Both the position numbers and the translations under genes were made by a program. A model generated the notes under the pieces. That model ran no database searches. It was not told the DNA's origin and saw only the letters and a program-made list of their open reading frames with translations. A DNA stretch of 50,019 bases from Helochares maculicollis (lineage: Eukaryota; Arthropoda; Insecta; Coleoptera; Hydrophilidae). Of this stretch, positions 20,299 to 31,700 are shown piece after piece; position 1 is the stretch's first letter; each line of letters starts with the position of its first letter. The stretch spans positions 1-50,019 of the forward strand of contig JAWQRO010000184.1 in assembly GCA_033557835.1 (NCBI GenBank), in the 5' to 3' direction.

Positions 20299-20605
20299 TG
20301 CATGTTCTAAAATTTAAAGATGGTTGATATAGATCTATCGATCTATTGATGAACCAGGCTCTTCTCCGTGGTTTAAGTTTTTCATAGTTGAATAGACTCT
20401 AATGAAATCATAATCGTATCACTTTTCATATGTATACTAGGTTAGTTCTCGGAGCGAAGACTTTAATTCGTTGATAGAGCTTCAATTTCGAATGCATTCA
20501 AGGTCACATGCTTCTAATGAACGCATCTGCAAATTTCAAATCGTTATGACTTGCCAGTGTGTTTTTATAACGATTTGATGTTAGACGTGTCAACATAATT
20601 TAATC

Positions 20606-21645
20606 ATGGAAAAAATTGAACATCGTGCGGTAATAAAATTTTTAGTGAAAAAGGGTTTGAAGGCGATGGAAATTTACAGTGAAATGGTGAATGTGTCAAG
20701 CGATGCTGCCCCATCTAAAACAATGATCTGTAAGTGTGCATTAGAATTTAAACGTGGTCGCACAAGCCTAGACGATGATCCTCGTTCAGGACGTCCAAAA
20801 AGTGTGACCACTGAAGAAATGATCATGATATAGTTATGAATGACAAAAAGTTAACCTCGAGTGAAATTTCTGAGACCATAAGTATCTCAACTGAGCGAGT
20901 ACTTCATATTTTGAAAGATGTGCTAGCCCTCAGAAAGCTTTGTGCACGATGGGGGCCGTATTTCTTAAATTGTGATCAAAAATGACTTTGAGGGAATCTT
21001 TCTAAGGAACATTTGGACATTTAAAAAAAATAAAGAAGATTTTTACGTCATTTCGGCACTATGGATGAAACCTGGGTGTACCACTATGATCTCAAGCTGC
21101 GACAACAAACCTCAGAGTGGACTGAAATTGCTTGTTCAGCCCCAAAACAGCCAAAATGGTCCAAATCATCCAAAAAGGTTATGGTATTTGTTTTCTGGGA
21201 TGCAAAGGACATTTTGTTGATCGATTATCTTATAACCGGTAAAACTATAGTAGGAGAGCATTATTCAAATCTGTTGTATAAGTTAAATACAAAAATTAAA
21301 AAAAAGAGACCTGGCTTGAAAAAGAAACAAATCCTTTTCCATCAAGATAACGCGCCAGGACACAAATGTGTTCAAATAATGGCCAAATTGAACGATTTAC
21401 GATATGAATTGATCGAACATCCGCCTTATTCTCCCGATCTAGCCCCTTCGGACTATTTCCAAATTTAAAAAAAATCCTCCGTGGAAAGCGTTTGTCCTCA
21501 AATGAGGAAGTTATAGCGACTGTGAACCAATATTTTGACAATCTTCCAGAAAATCATTTTAGAGATGGTATAAGTGACTTGGAAAATCGTGGGAGAAAAG
21601 GGATAAACTGATTGAGCAAATGCATAATATTGAGTTTGACTTTTG
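20606..21645 (+). pseudogene. mariner transposase pseudogene (copy B)
   Basis: It starts MEKIEHRAVIKFLVKKGLKA and keeps EFKRGRTSLDDDPRSGRPKS. After a stop near 20831 it continues with SSEISETISISTERVLHILK. From 21061 it reads MDETWVYHYDLK (first Asp), VFVFWDAKD, LFHQDNAPGHK (second Asp) and PPYSPDLAPSDY (third Asp). All three catalytic motifs are recognisable, but several stops and frameshifts kill it. The right terminal repeat was not found. Confidence 0.85.
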
Positions 21646-21960
21646 AATTCTGTAGCCTGTGCTTTGCTGGTGTTTTTGGATTATTGATTGCAAGTGTCCA
21701 CCCAGGTAGTCTATCCTTAAATCCACCAAGTCGAGGGAATTATAGATTGCATAGAAATACAAACATTGAAGATAGTTGTCTGGGACTCCCATTAGAAGTC
21801 CAAAAATTTATGAAGGAGAAGAAGGAAGCGCAGGATAGGTAGTCTATGTGCATATTCGTACCGAATTTAGTTTTTTAGTTTTCTATTTTCTTTGAAGCCC
21901 TGAAAATTAATCACCACATGTATCACACAACTCAATGTCATGACTGCAATTTTATCCATC
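21646..21960 (+). other. unrecognised ORF and spacer inside the nested mariner cluster
   Basis: Just after copy B, TTTTGAATTCTGTAG (acceptor-like) is followed by an open frame with FAGVFGLLIASVHPGSLSLN, GNYRLHRNTNIEDSCLGLPL and EVQKFMKEKKEAQDR, ending at TAG 21840-21842. I do not recognise it. It could be a captured exon, a piece of another transposon, or chance. The rest of the interval shows nothing. Confidence 0.3.
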
Positions 21961-21961
21961 T

Positions 21962-21982
21962 TGCAGGATGTAGGATGTAGGA
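21962..21982. repeat. short tandem repeat of GGATGTA
   Basis: Three near copies of GGATGTA, at the junction where mariner copy A resumes. Confidence 0.6.
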
Positions 21983-22542
21983 TGAGTATTGGGTCTATCA
22001 TCATGATTCTGAATCAAAACAAGAAGCTAAAGAGTGTTTAAAACTCAATTTTTTGGCTCCGAAACGAGATCGTGTCCAGAAATCGGTCAAAAAGGTAGTA
22101 TCAGTTTTTGAGATGCGAAAGGAATTTTGTTTGTGGATTACTTGCAAACTGGTAAATCAATAAATAATGAATATTATTGTAACTCTTTAAGGAAGCTAGC
22201 TGTAGGAAAAAAAATTGTGAATAAAGACCCGGTTTGCAGAAGAAAAAAATCCTTTTTCAACAGAAAAATGCATCGTATGCCACAAGTGCATTTTGACAAT
22301 GGGCAACATCCATGAACTAAAGTTCGAATTATTGGAGCATTTACCGTATTCACTAGCGATTTCCATCTGTTTCCAGACTTAAAAAATCATGCGTGGAATC
22401 GTTTTTCATCAAATGAAGTCGTAACAGATGTGGAAGCGTATTTTGCAGTCTTGCCAGACTCTCACTTCAGAGCTGGAATTTATAAATTGGAATCTCATTG
22501 GAACAAGTGTATTGCTATTCGGAGAGATTATACTGAATAATA
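21970..22542 (+). pseudogene. mariner transposase fragment, C-terminal part (copy A)
   Basis: It resumes with DEYWVYHHDSESKQEAKE (DETW region) and FVDYLQTGKSINNEYYCNSL. Frameshifted pieces of the DNAPAHK and PPYSPD motifs follow (HELKFELLEHLPYS), then a diverged C-terminus ending at about 22542. Several frameshifts and stops are present. Confidence 0.75.
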
Positions 22543-23403
22543 AAGTGTATTTAAAATCATAAAATTGTGTTGTTCATATCGAACTGCAAAACTCATTGGA
22601 TGACCTCGTAGCATCATGGCGTGGTAGCAGTTTGCGATTTTTAAAATTAAAAATACAAACCGCAGCTTTGTTAAAATTTTACAAACATTAAGTTTGTGAA
22701 ATAAATAGTAATTCATTTTCTCATTGGCCTACCAAACTGGTATTTATATTATTATATCAAAAGGCGGGAATAATATCAAGATGAATAGCATAAATTGAGA
22801 GCTTAAACTCGTATTACCGAGTGCGATTTAAAAACGCAATCTGATAAAATCCTTTTAGGCAAATAGCTGCGCTGTTAAAATTAAGTCGTTTGGGCTCACG
22901 TGACAAATAATCATTAGTATTGTGTTGGTGTTTATGTAAATGAATTTTATATGTATGTGGATATCTCACGCACTTTTCATTTTTTATTGCGCACGTTTTT
23001 CAAGCTCGAGGTGCCAAATAATTTCTATAATCACTGGAAATGGAATGAATCCTGAAAAAAGTGGCCATTCCCATTATTTTATAATTTTAATCTAGATCCT
23101 GCAGTTCGAGCCACAGCAAGGTTTTAGTTATCGACGTGCACGTGGCGTGTTAAAACTGAAATTTTAATCCACACATTCTGATCTGTCAATATATGGACTA
23201 AATTGGAAATTTATTATTTTTAAATTTACTATACGATAAGCTGCACTAGAAGCAAAGTGATTGACGTTGAAATATGCGGTATGTTTGTTCGCTTAAAATC
23301 GTTTTACGTAATTTTTAATAGACAAACTATTGGAATGTTGATTATATTGAAATTGCAATGAAGTAATTAATACGAGATTCTACCTAATAATATTTTAACT
23401 AGC

Positions 23404-23512
23404 ATTGGATTTTAATATCGGATTTTTAATATGGAATTTTTAATATGGGATTGTTAATATTGGATTTTTAATGTTGGGTTTTTAATAAAGTGCTTTAATT
23501 ATTGGTTTTTGC
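23404..23512. repeat. degenerate minisatellite, unit about 17 bp
   Basis: About five imperfect tandem copies of a unit like TTGGATTTTTAATAT (GGATTTTAATATC, GGATTTTTAATAT, GGAATTTTTAATAT, GGGATTGTTAATATT, GGATTTTTAATGTT), decaying to the right. Confidence 0.8.
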
Positions 23513-24179
23513 AGGCTTTTAATTCGTTGGAAATCTGTCACTCTAAACATTTCGAAACACATAATCAGGCTTTATAAAAATATTTTTATTCTAATAATAA
23601 ACGCATGTCACAAAGTCCAATAGGTACGTAATATGTGATATTCAGAAACAAACACACATTTCAATCCAATATACATGTAATCGCCAGAAGCTAAATTGAT
23701 TTTGAACAAAGTTGTGTTGAATGTTTACACCAAAATTAAACCTTGTACACGTTACACATCGAATTTTCACAACATACTTTATTATCTATCAATTTATCCA
23801 GTTAGATCACCATGAATTACGATGGTCATAAATAATTTTGGCATAGTGTTCGCCTAATTTTCGTCGTATTAGGATATAAATAATACGCAGGCGAATTTTG
23901 CATGCTGTTTGGTGTGTGTGTATGTCAAATAAATGTAATGAACAATAACAGAATACTAATGGGGGAAACCTGTGGCACATGCACTACCTATATCAACAGT
24001 AATGTGTATTTAATATGCATTATGATGCGATCTATGCGTACAGGATCATATCCGCATGCAGAATATTAATAATGCACCGATGATTTATGGAATTTCTGGA
24101 CCGCCAAAGTCCTGTAATAATTCATAATCAAATATTAATTGGCTATTGAAATATTATTAATAATTAATAAACGAATATT

Positions 24180-24192
24180 GCGCCACCTACTG
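24180..24192 (-). promoter_or_regulatory. CTCF-like motif
   Basis: The minus strand reads CAGTAGGTGGCGC and matches all but one position of the CTCF consensus CCASYAGRKGGCRS by eye (with the A before it). It is the best match in the window. Occupancy is unknown. Confidence 0.4.
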
Positions 24193-24889
24193 TTTGATTT
24201 TCGGCATTTGTTGTGATTTATTTTCGCGGAATCGTAAATAAACGCATTTGGGACGTTTACACATTTTTGTTTTAGTGCGATTTATACTAATATATTAAAT
24301 TTTTGCGGAATATTTTAAATTTGCAGATAATTCATTAAAATACATATTTATAAATTTAAATCAAAATTTGACTTTTCAGTTTCGCATACTACCAACACAG
24401 GGACACTAATAAAACAGTAAAATATTCATGTGGGCATATTTACTAAAATTGTTTTCACTCCGGGTATTGTTTCATTATTAAATACTTATATCTGCAGTAA
24501 GTGTGCAATTTTGTGCTTGTTTCAGAATTTAGATTTGTTCGATCATTAAGCACCTAGTGAGGATGACAAAGTGCTGCATGCAATTCATTCCATAATAGTA
24601 ATATCTTTTGATTTTACCTCTCTTGCTATTAAAGTACCCATACCGAAAAAAATTGAAGTAACTCAACACTTCCATTATAAAATTCACGGCCTTCATTGTA
24701 ATAACCTCCAGAAATTAACCCTAAAGGTATACTTCCGTCGAAATTAACCCGAAGATATACTTTACGCAATAAGGGAATGTAAAATGAAACCGTACAAATT
24801 TAAAGTGGTGTATAAAGTGTGACATTTTTGCATTTGAATAATACACCCTCTTTTCCTGTATATTACGCATAGATGAGTGTAAGGAAACC

Positions 24890-25030
24890 TTAGAAGTTTT
24901 CAATGTTCGCATTCTCAAGACGAAGACGCCGACGAACGAGTTTGTCGACCTCAGTTCCCGAGGCTTCTTTGGCTTGCTTACTCGCCACAATGCGGCAATC
25001 AGGGCCCCTTGTACATCGCGCCAAATAAGC
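24890..25030. other. GC-rich island in the long intron
   Basis: CpG-containing patch (GACGAAGACGCCGACGAACG, GGCCCC, ATCGCGCC) in AT-rich surroundings. A short minus-strand ORF crosses it, but no protein family is recognised. It could be regulatory DNA. Confidence 0.3.
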
Positions 25031-25829
25031 TCTGAAAAGCAGATTATACCGAAATTCTAGAGCTACAAAATAAGCTCAAATAAAATTCATGTGTATGTAC
25101 TCCTGTGTCTTACTTTATTATTCCCCTCTCTTTGTGACATTGCGGAGAAACGATGTATTTCGAGAAGATAGAATAGAGGTTGTAGCTACCAATTTACAAT
25201 CTGCTTTTAGAATTTATTTTTTAAAGTATTCTCATTTTTTCTATCCTTTTTGTGGAATATAGCAATTGCCTGCAGCCTTGCTTGCGTCAAATTTTGACTC
25301 TTTTACAAGATTGGCTGATTGAATTTCAAATTCTACTCTTCATTTGCTTATACTTATGAGAGAAGCAAAGGTGTGCTCCCAATATTAATGATTCTTCATC
25401 AATTATAATATTTGTATCGTTTTCTATTTGCTAAATTACTAAACAGTTACGTGAACTTCTAGGTAATTATTTTCGAGATCGAAATTCTTCTAATTTCCAG
25501 GCATCCAAAAGCTGTGTTAAAATTTTGAAATGCTAGCAATTTGAAAATGTTGCTTATATTCACTTGAAGGAATAAAGAGGAGCCCTGAAAATGAGCCTTA
25601 TATCACTGGAATAACCGTCAGCATTTTCAAGTCTAAATGCAGACTTTACAAAAGGTAATGTGTTATATTAGATTCTACTAGTTTTAGTTTGTTGACGGTC
25701 TATAAATTTAAGTTTTCAAAATAGTTTTCTTGTCTCAATACATTCGAACCTTAATTTAAAACCAGAATTGTCCAAAACACAGATCAATAATGAATGCTTA
25801 TTTTAAATTTGATGTATTGACGGGAATTA

Positions 25830-27117
25830 CCAGGTGCGCAAGTTTAAAATGTGGTTTTTTTTCATGAAAAATACGCAATTATTTTAAAACAATGGTAAAA
25901 CATTTTTTATTCAAAGTATTGGTCCTTGCTTTTTATACATTTTATCAAACTCTCGGGGAATTTATGGATACCATTTCAAAAGAAAGCTTCAACTTTCATT
26001 GATATCCATTTATCGAGCCATTTTTGTACATCCTCGAAAGTCTTGAAGTGTTGTTCAGCCAGTGCGTGTCCCGTCGTTTAGAAAAGGTGATAATCAGCAG
26101 GCGCGAGGTCTGGTGAATACAGCGGATGGGGTAGGAGTTCCCAACCAAGCGAAGAAACCGTTTCTTTGACCACTTTGGTTGAATGTGCAGAAGCGTTGTC
26201 ATGCTGTAGAATGAATTTGTCGTGTCTTTGAGCGCCATTCTGGGCGGTTTTCGATCAATGCGTGGTTAAAATTTATCATTTGTTGTCGGTAACGGGCGGT
26301 ACTAACTGTTTCGCAGGGTTTGAGAAGCTCGTAGTACACTACTCTCTTATGATACCACCACACACACACAGAATTGTCTTCCTCCCAAAACGATCCGGTT
26401 TTGTACTCGATGTTGTTGGTTGTCCTGGCGTTACCCACGATTTCTTACGATGGGAATTTTAAAAATATATCCATTTTTCATCGTCAGTTACAACCCGATG
26501 CAAAAAAACCCTTCCTTTTGTGGCGTAAATACACCATTTCGCACACAGTTTTTCGTTTTTCCATCGGTCGTTCGTTCAGTTTGTGTGCAACCCATTTTTC
26601 AACCTTTTGAATCTTCCCCATGGCTCTCATGCAGTTGGAAATGGCTTGCCGAGTGACATTCAACTGCTCCACCATTATTTGTTGTGCTTGTCTATCGTCT
26701 TTGTCTAATATTGCTTGTAATTCGTCATATTCAAACTTTTTTGGTCGATTTTGACGTTCTTTGTCAATAACATTAAAATCGCCACCTTCTAAACGTTGAA
26801 ACCAGCGTTCACAAGTCTTGATAGTAGCAGCAAGATCGCCGTACAAGATTCTCTACAAGAATTCAATGACTTTCCGAAGCTTTTGATTGAGTAAGAAAAT
26901 CATTATATATTGCAAGTGCTCTTTACTTGGCTCAAAATTCGACATCTTTAACACGAAAAAGAAGTATGCTACTAGTTTGTAAGCAAGTAAACAAATATGA
27001 CGTTTTCTAGTGGCCAGCCTTACCAAAAAATGGAGCTTTGGATTTTAAAGATTATTTCAATAGATTTCATGCGCCATTTCTTGACAACGAAACAAAATTT
27101 TAAACTTGCGCACCTGG
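25830..27117 (-). mobile_element. mariner, defective copy (1,288 bp), family shared with 12665-13931
   Basis: Both ends read CCAGGTGCGCAAGTTTAAAA (the right one with a small difference further in), and TA is duplicated at 25828-25829 and 27118-27119. The orientation is opposite to the copy at 12665-13931 and in the sense of slit. The first 20 bp of the two ends are identical or nearly so. Confidence 0.95.
25907..26945 (-). pseudogene. mariner transposase pseudogene
   Basis: It begins MSNFEPSKEHLQYIMIFLLN, then an in-frame stop follows. Next come TCERWFQRLEGGDFNVIDKE, QIMVEQLNVTRQAISNCMRA and a stop after GFFASGCN. The GDEKW region is out of frame; CVWWYHKRVVYYELLKP, then YRQQMINFNHALIENRPEW follow, and the DNAPAH region is frameshifted. 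It is inactive. Confidence 0.9.
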
Positions 27118-27500
27118 TATATGAAGTATTACAAGTTTACGCGAAAAAGTTTCATTAGAAAGACTTTTATTTCACATAATTAATTGAAGATGCTAATTGA
27201 AAACATTATCATCCCAAATCAGTAAATCTACTTTTACAAAATTAGGGAATTCTTTAAAAGTACCATCAACTAACATTGAAACACCGTATTTCCATAATCA
27301 TTCATTACATTTATTCTGATATTTGCAGCATCTACAAATGAACTGTCAACTTCTTTTACGATAGTTGTTGTTGCTTCCCTCATCAACTAAAATATCTCCA
27401 TATTATTGTCGAACAATTCAAATGTCTTACATGTAGACTAGTAAGTAAGACAACGCCATTCATTTTTGATGCTAAAAAGACATTCTGCAAACTAAAATAT

Positions 27501-27556
27501 TGAATAAGATATTGAATAGTATAGACCATAGTCTATACTATTCAATATCTTATTCA
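27501..27556. repeat. perfect 26-bp palindrome with 4-nt loop
   Basis: The left arm 27501-27526 is the exact complement of the right arm 27531-27556, with loop CATA between. It could extrude as a cruciform or form an RNA hairpin. It directly follows a mariner relic. Confidence 0.97.
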
Positions 27557-27589
27557 TCTTTTTATAGTATTACTCAAGTCGGATAGATA

Positions 27590-27960
27590 AGGTCGTTAAG
27601 GAGCCACAAAAATGTTTTTACTAGCCAAAAACTGATTGATTTTTTGGAACCATTTTGCACACATTTTTCTCATCCGCAATGCAAAAGTAAAAATTTATTG
27701 AACACTTGTTTGAGTCAAATTCTACTCCTTATTGCTCATTCGGATTGTAAAACAACTATTTTATCTGTTCTTGAAGATGAAGGCCTTCCGCGGTAAGTCA
27801 CGCCTCTTCCTTTTCAAAATACCGTAGCTCTAGGCCCTCGACAAAACAATGTCTCCATAGGCGCACGTTTTCAAATGTTTTCGCTGCACTGTCCTCTAGT
27901 TCGAAGCAAAACCTATTGGCACAACGTTGTTCGAAGTTAATGTGACTCATTTTTAGAATG
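27590..27960 (-). pseudogene. mariner relic with internal deletion
   Basis: The minus frame from ATG 27950 reads MSHINFEQRCANRFCFELED, then SAAKTFEN, followed by frameshifts, GRPSSSRTDKIVVLQSE and, near 27600-27640, FLASKNIFVAP and a decayed PPYSPDL motif. It is the same type as the transposase at 330-962 (RTCIKFC), and it also lacks the middle of the protein. Terminal repeats were not found. Confidence 0.65.
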
Positions 27961-30589
27961 CACTGATAAAACCTTCCTCACAAAAAAATTGCTATGGACA
28001 GCGTGACAACTCTAGTGTGTTTAAACTTGTACTGGCCGCGTACCAGATGTTTATCTAGGTCCATGTGCCCCATGCCCAGTATTGCCAGATTAGAACACAT
28101 TGGTCTCATTACTCAATCTATACATCTCATATATACATATTTATTCTGGAAATTTAAATGAAACTAAGAACAGAGAGCAAATTTAAGGGTAATTCATAAA
28201 TTTGTAAAGTTGAATTGAAAACTCAAGCTGGGCTATACTGTATAAAATTGACTTTAGTTACCTACAAATTCCGGCTTTATCCGCTACATTAACTTTTGCT
28301 TAGTGGACAAAATTCAAGAACCGCTCTGTTCTGGAGACTTTTGTTGAGACGGAAGTTCTTGAAATAAATTCTGTTATTGGCAAAGTTCAATTATTTTAAT
28401 GAGCGCAGAGATTTATGATGGCAGTGCAACGGCAATAACGCATTAGCGAAAGAAGTAGAAGAAGCGCACACAGTTTTTGCTCGTAAGCTTAAATCAGGCT
28501 TCATAATTTTGAGATGGACTTTGATAAATAAGTATAGTTTATGAAGGGAAATTTATGAGCGTCTGATACCCAGCTACACTAATGCTCGTAAACATCTTAC
28601 TTTTCTTTTCGGTTGTTTTCCAACAACATGGACGGATAGTTATAGGTAATAAATTGCCTTGTTTCCTATCAATAAATTACTGAAATTATATTAATTTTCT
28701 ATACGGATACCTGCTTATGCTTCTATTTCAACGACAGTTAATAGTGATTAATTGGTTTGCAGTAATTATAAATTGCAATAGGTGTTTATTAACTTATTGC
28801 CATCTGTGGGAATGTTGATGTATGAATATGAGGTTGGAAAAACTATTTCAATTAGTGATCGATGCCCAAATGATCACAGGATTTCGGGTTATTTAAAATA
28901 TATTTAGGGTAAAAGTAAGAGGTAGTAAAGGGGGGTGGGTGCTTAAAAATTTTGATGCGCACATAATTTGCCCTAATTAAAGCTAATTCCAATGTGGAAA
29001 TATGGAAATGGGAGCAATAAAAGCGGCAATATAAATTTCAATCCTCTCCCATTCTGGTAGCAATAACGAGGTAAGCGGCAATAATATACAGGATCCAATC
29101 TTGAGATCGAATTTCAGATAGAAACGCAGGCGTATCATCCAATTATTTTAGAGAACATCGCAGCGCACACACTCAAACCTTCTGATACCTCACGTTCAAA
29201 TCACACCCACCTCTCAGACTTCAGACTGGCCTAATGTAATAAATATCACCAATACATGCCGCTCGCATTTCGCTTACTGCTTCGTATTTCAATTTTTAGT
29301 TTAATAAATATCAGTGAACATGGTTCGCAATTTAGTTCAATACTTTTGCCGCCTAGAGTCTACTTATTCAAAGATTTATCAGCACCATGCTGCTGAGACT
29401 CAGGGAGATTTGATTCATTTTGCGCTACTGAGTAATAAGTTTTCGCGATATGGAGTATAAGCTATTAATATTTGGTATATTAGCATTGCACAAATGCAAT
29501 TTATTAACGTATTGTTTGTATAGTAACAATTGACTTTCAGTATTGTTATGCCCATATTGAAAAACGCATAGCACATTTTTTTACAATAAAGAACCATTCC
29601 ATGAACAGAAATGAAAAAGCAATCTATATATTTTTTTGATTATTTATTGGGTCGACTATTTTGCATATTGAGTAATACTAATTTTGAAACAGTATAGATA
29701 TTTCAGTTGCTAAGACATTTTGGTGAAAATACAACTCTTATTGAACAAAACAGAACCGGTAACACATACAAACTCTTAAAAATTCAGCACAGGGTAATTC
29801 AATTGTCATTTTGATTCATATGAAAAACAAAAATAAATATTTGAATGCAAACTAATTCAACGTGACCTATTTTGCTCGTCCGAATCCAGAAAACAGCAGT
29901 CAATAATTTCGCAGCATTTAGTGATAACGAACATTATGATGTGCAAATCAACGTTTGCGAATGGATTCATTAGCGCACACGTGCAATATTTAGCAAAATG
30001 GGTTTAAATATAGTTTAAATATTTAACATAAATTTAATGTTTTAAAATTAGCATCGATGCGCCAAACCAAATTAGTAATATTTACAACAATAAATATTTT
30101 GCAAATAAACTCCTAGTTGCATCATTTTTCAAATAAATTTTATTAATTTTGAATATAACGAATTCTGTAAAAACTAATTGAGCTCGGCTTTGAAATTTGT
30201 TCCTCGTTAAAGCTCAGAAGCCTGTTTAAAACAACAGTTAATTTTCAAGAAATTAAAACTATCCTTTAGAAGGGGTCATTAAGAAGTCTATAGTATGTAA
30301 AATAATACCTCATTATCAACAAAAATCTGATAATTACTTCAAAGTAAAAAACTTCATTAAGGATACTAAATCTCAATTAAAAATCCTACTTTAAGCGTTC
30401 ATATAAAAGGTTTAAGGAATAAACTTGTGTGAAATTGTCCCCATAAAAAGTTCATTAACCCTCAGGGATCGTAAAAATGCGAAAGAAGGCAACTTGGTGT
30501 AAGAGGAGTTAATGCCAAAAGCTCGGCCAGATCGTTGGATACGTTATTAAACACCATATTGGGGGATTTTTAAAAATTAATAACAAACT

Positions 30590-30730
30590 TTACTCGCAAT
30601 GGTGATCCGGCTTATGGGTGCTTAGACTGTGGGCATCGGGGTGGCGCGGGCGGGGGTAACTTGTTACATGCGGAGGGATTAATCTGACACAGAGCACTAG
30701 ATTTAGTAGCTTCCGTCTGGGCTACTTATC
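30590..30730. other. GC-rich island in the long intron
   Basis: A patch with ATCGGGGTGGCGCGGGCGGG in otherwise very AT-rich DNA. It has no ORF of note and is an enhancer or insulator candidate on composition alone. Confidence 0.3.
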
Positions 30731-31484
30731 CTTTTAACTGAATGTGGAATGCGCATGTTATTTTTCCTGGGAAGCGCTAGTTTTATTTACTTTACTGATA
30801 GTGGAATTAATTTGGAAATTTATGGTACTGGCAATATTTTGCTTCTAATTTATTCTCTTGTCTAATTTCGTTTTACCCATACTAATTCCATTACCAACTT
30901 TAGAACATCCAAGTTAAATACTCCATAATTAATTTATTAGCTTTAAGCAGATGCAACTAGGAAAGTTGACGAGAGTTTCAGCTCAGCATAATATTTAATT
31001 TGAGTTGGGGGAAGTGCAAATTACCGATAGATTTACTTTGAGTAGGATTTACTGAGCCGATTAAAAAATACTTAGCTTGTCTTATTATGTAAAGTTTCGT
31101 CTTCTACGAGAGTTTGAAGCCTAGATTTTAATATTTCACTTTATGGCTTGCCATTTCATATCCATGTTACTAAATGCAAGGGTTCGCAATATTTCCCTGG
31201 CCTATCTAGCGATCGGCACCGAAATATTTAATTCCTGATAATTCATTAAAAACGTTTAAAATGAACAATAGAGGAAGGCAAATTTGTGTTTAAACAGGAT
31301 TACGATGACAGCTAATGGATATAATTTTGTGATCTGTGAAGTTCATGGCTCTCGCAAAAATATCACGCTCATTTGTTAAACCAATTATTTCTCTTATGAT
31401 TTATCATTCATGAATGGATCGCAATATTAATTAATCCGAGTGCCAAAACTGTTCTATCGGTGTTGCAAAATTATTAAATCTTAA

Positions 31485-31700
31485 TTAAATTAGTTGTTCA
31501 CTGATGTCTGATACATTATCACGTTTTAATGGGTTTCCTGCACTTGATATTGATTTCGTTTCAATTGTAATATCATTAGGCGTGAGCCGTCTGCTATTAA
31601 GATGATTTATTAGGATTGTTTCAGCTTTCGGCGTTCTGCTCGCTTCATCTTTACAAAACCGCTTACAATGTAAAGTGGGCGAGTCATTGTTTTGCATCAT
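31485..31700 (-). other. short ORF of protein-like composition
   Basis: A 71-codon frame beginning MMQNNDSPTLHCKRFCKDEA, polar and hydrophilic, on the slit strand. No family recognised and no neighbouring exon; it may be chance. Confidence 0.15.

Larger units (their letters stand above)
19329..22609 (+). mobile_element. nested mariner cluster (copy A interrupted by copy B and other repeats)
   Basis: Copy A begins at the mariner-type end CTAGGTTGCTCAAAAAGC (19329) and its 5' half runs to about 19940. Its 3' half resumes at about 21970 and ends near 22609 with a diverged end (TCATTGGATGACCTCGTA). Between them lie a retroelement fragment, a second copy B of a related mariner (from about 20438, also starting CTAGGTT), and unidentified sequence. 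All parts are strongly degenerate. Boundaries are approximate. Confidence 0.75.
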
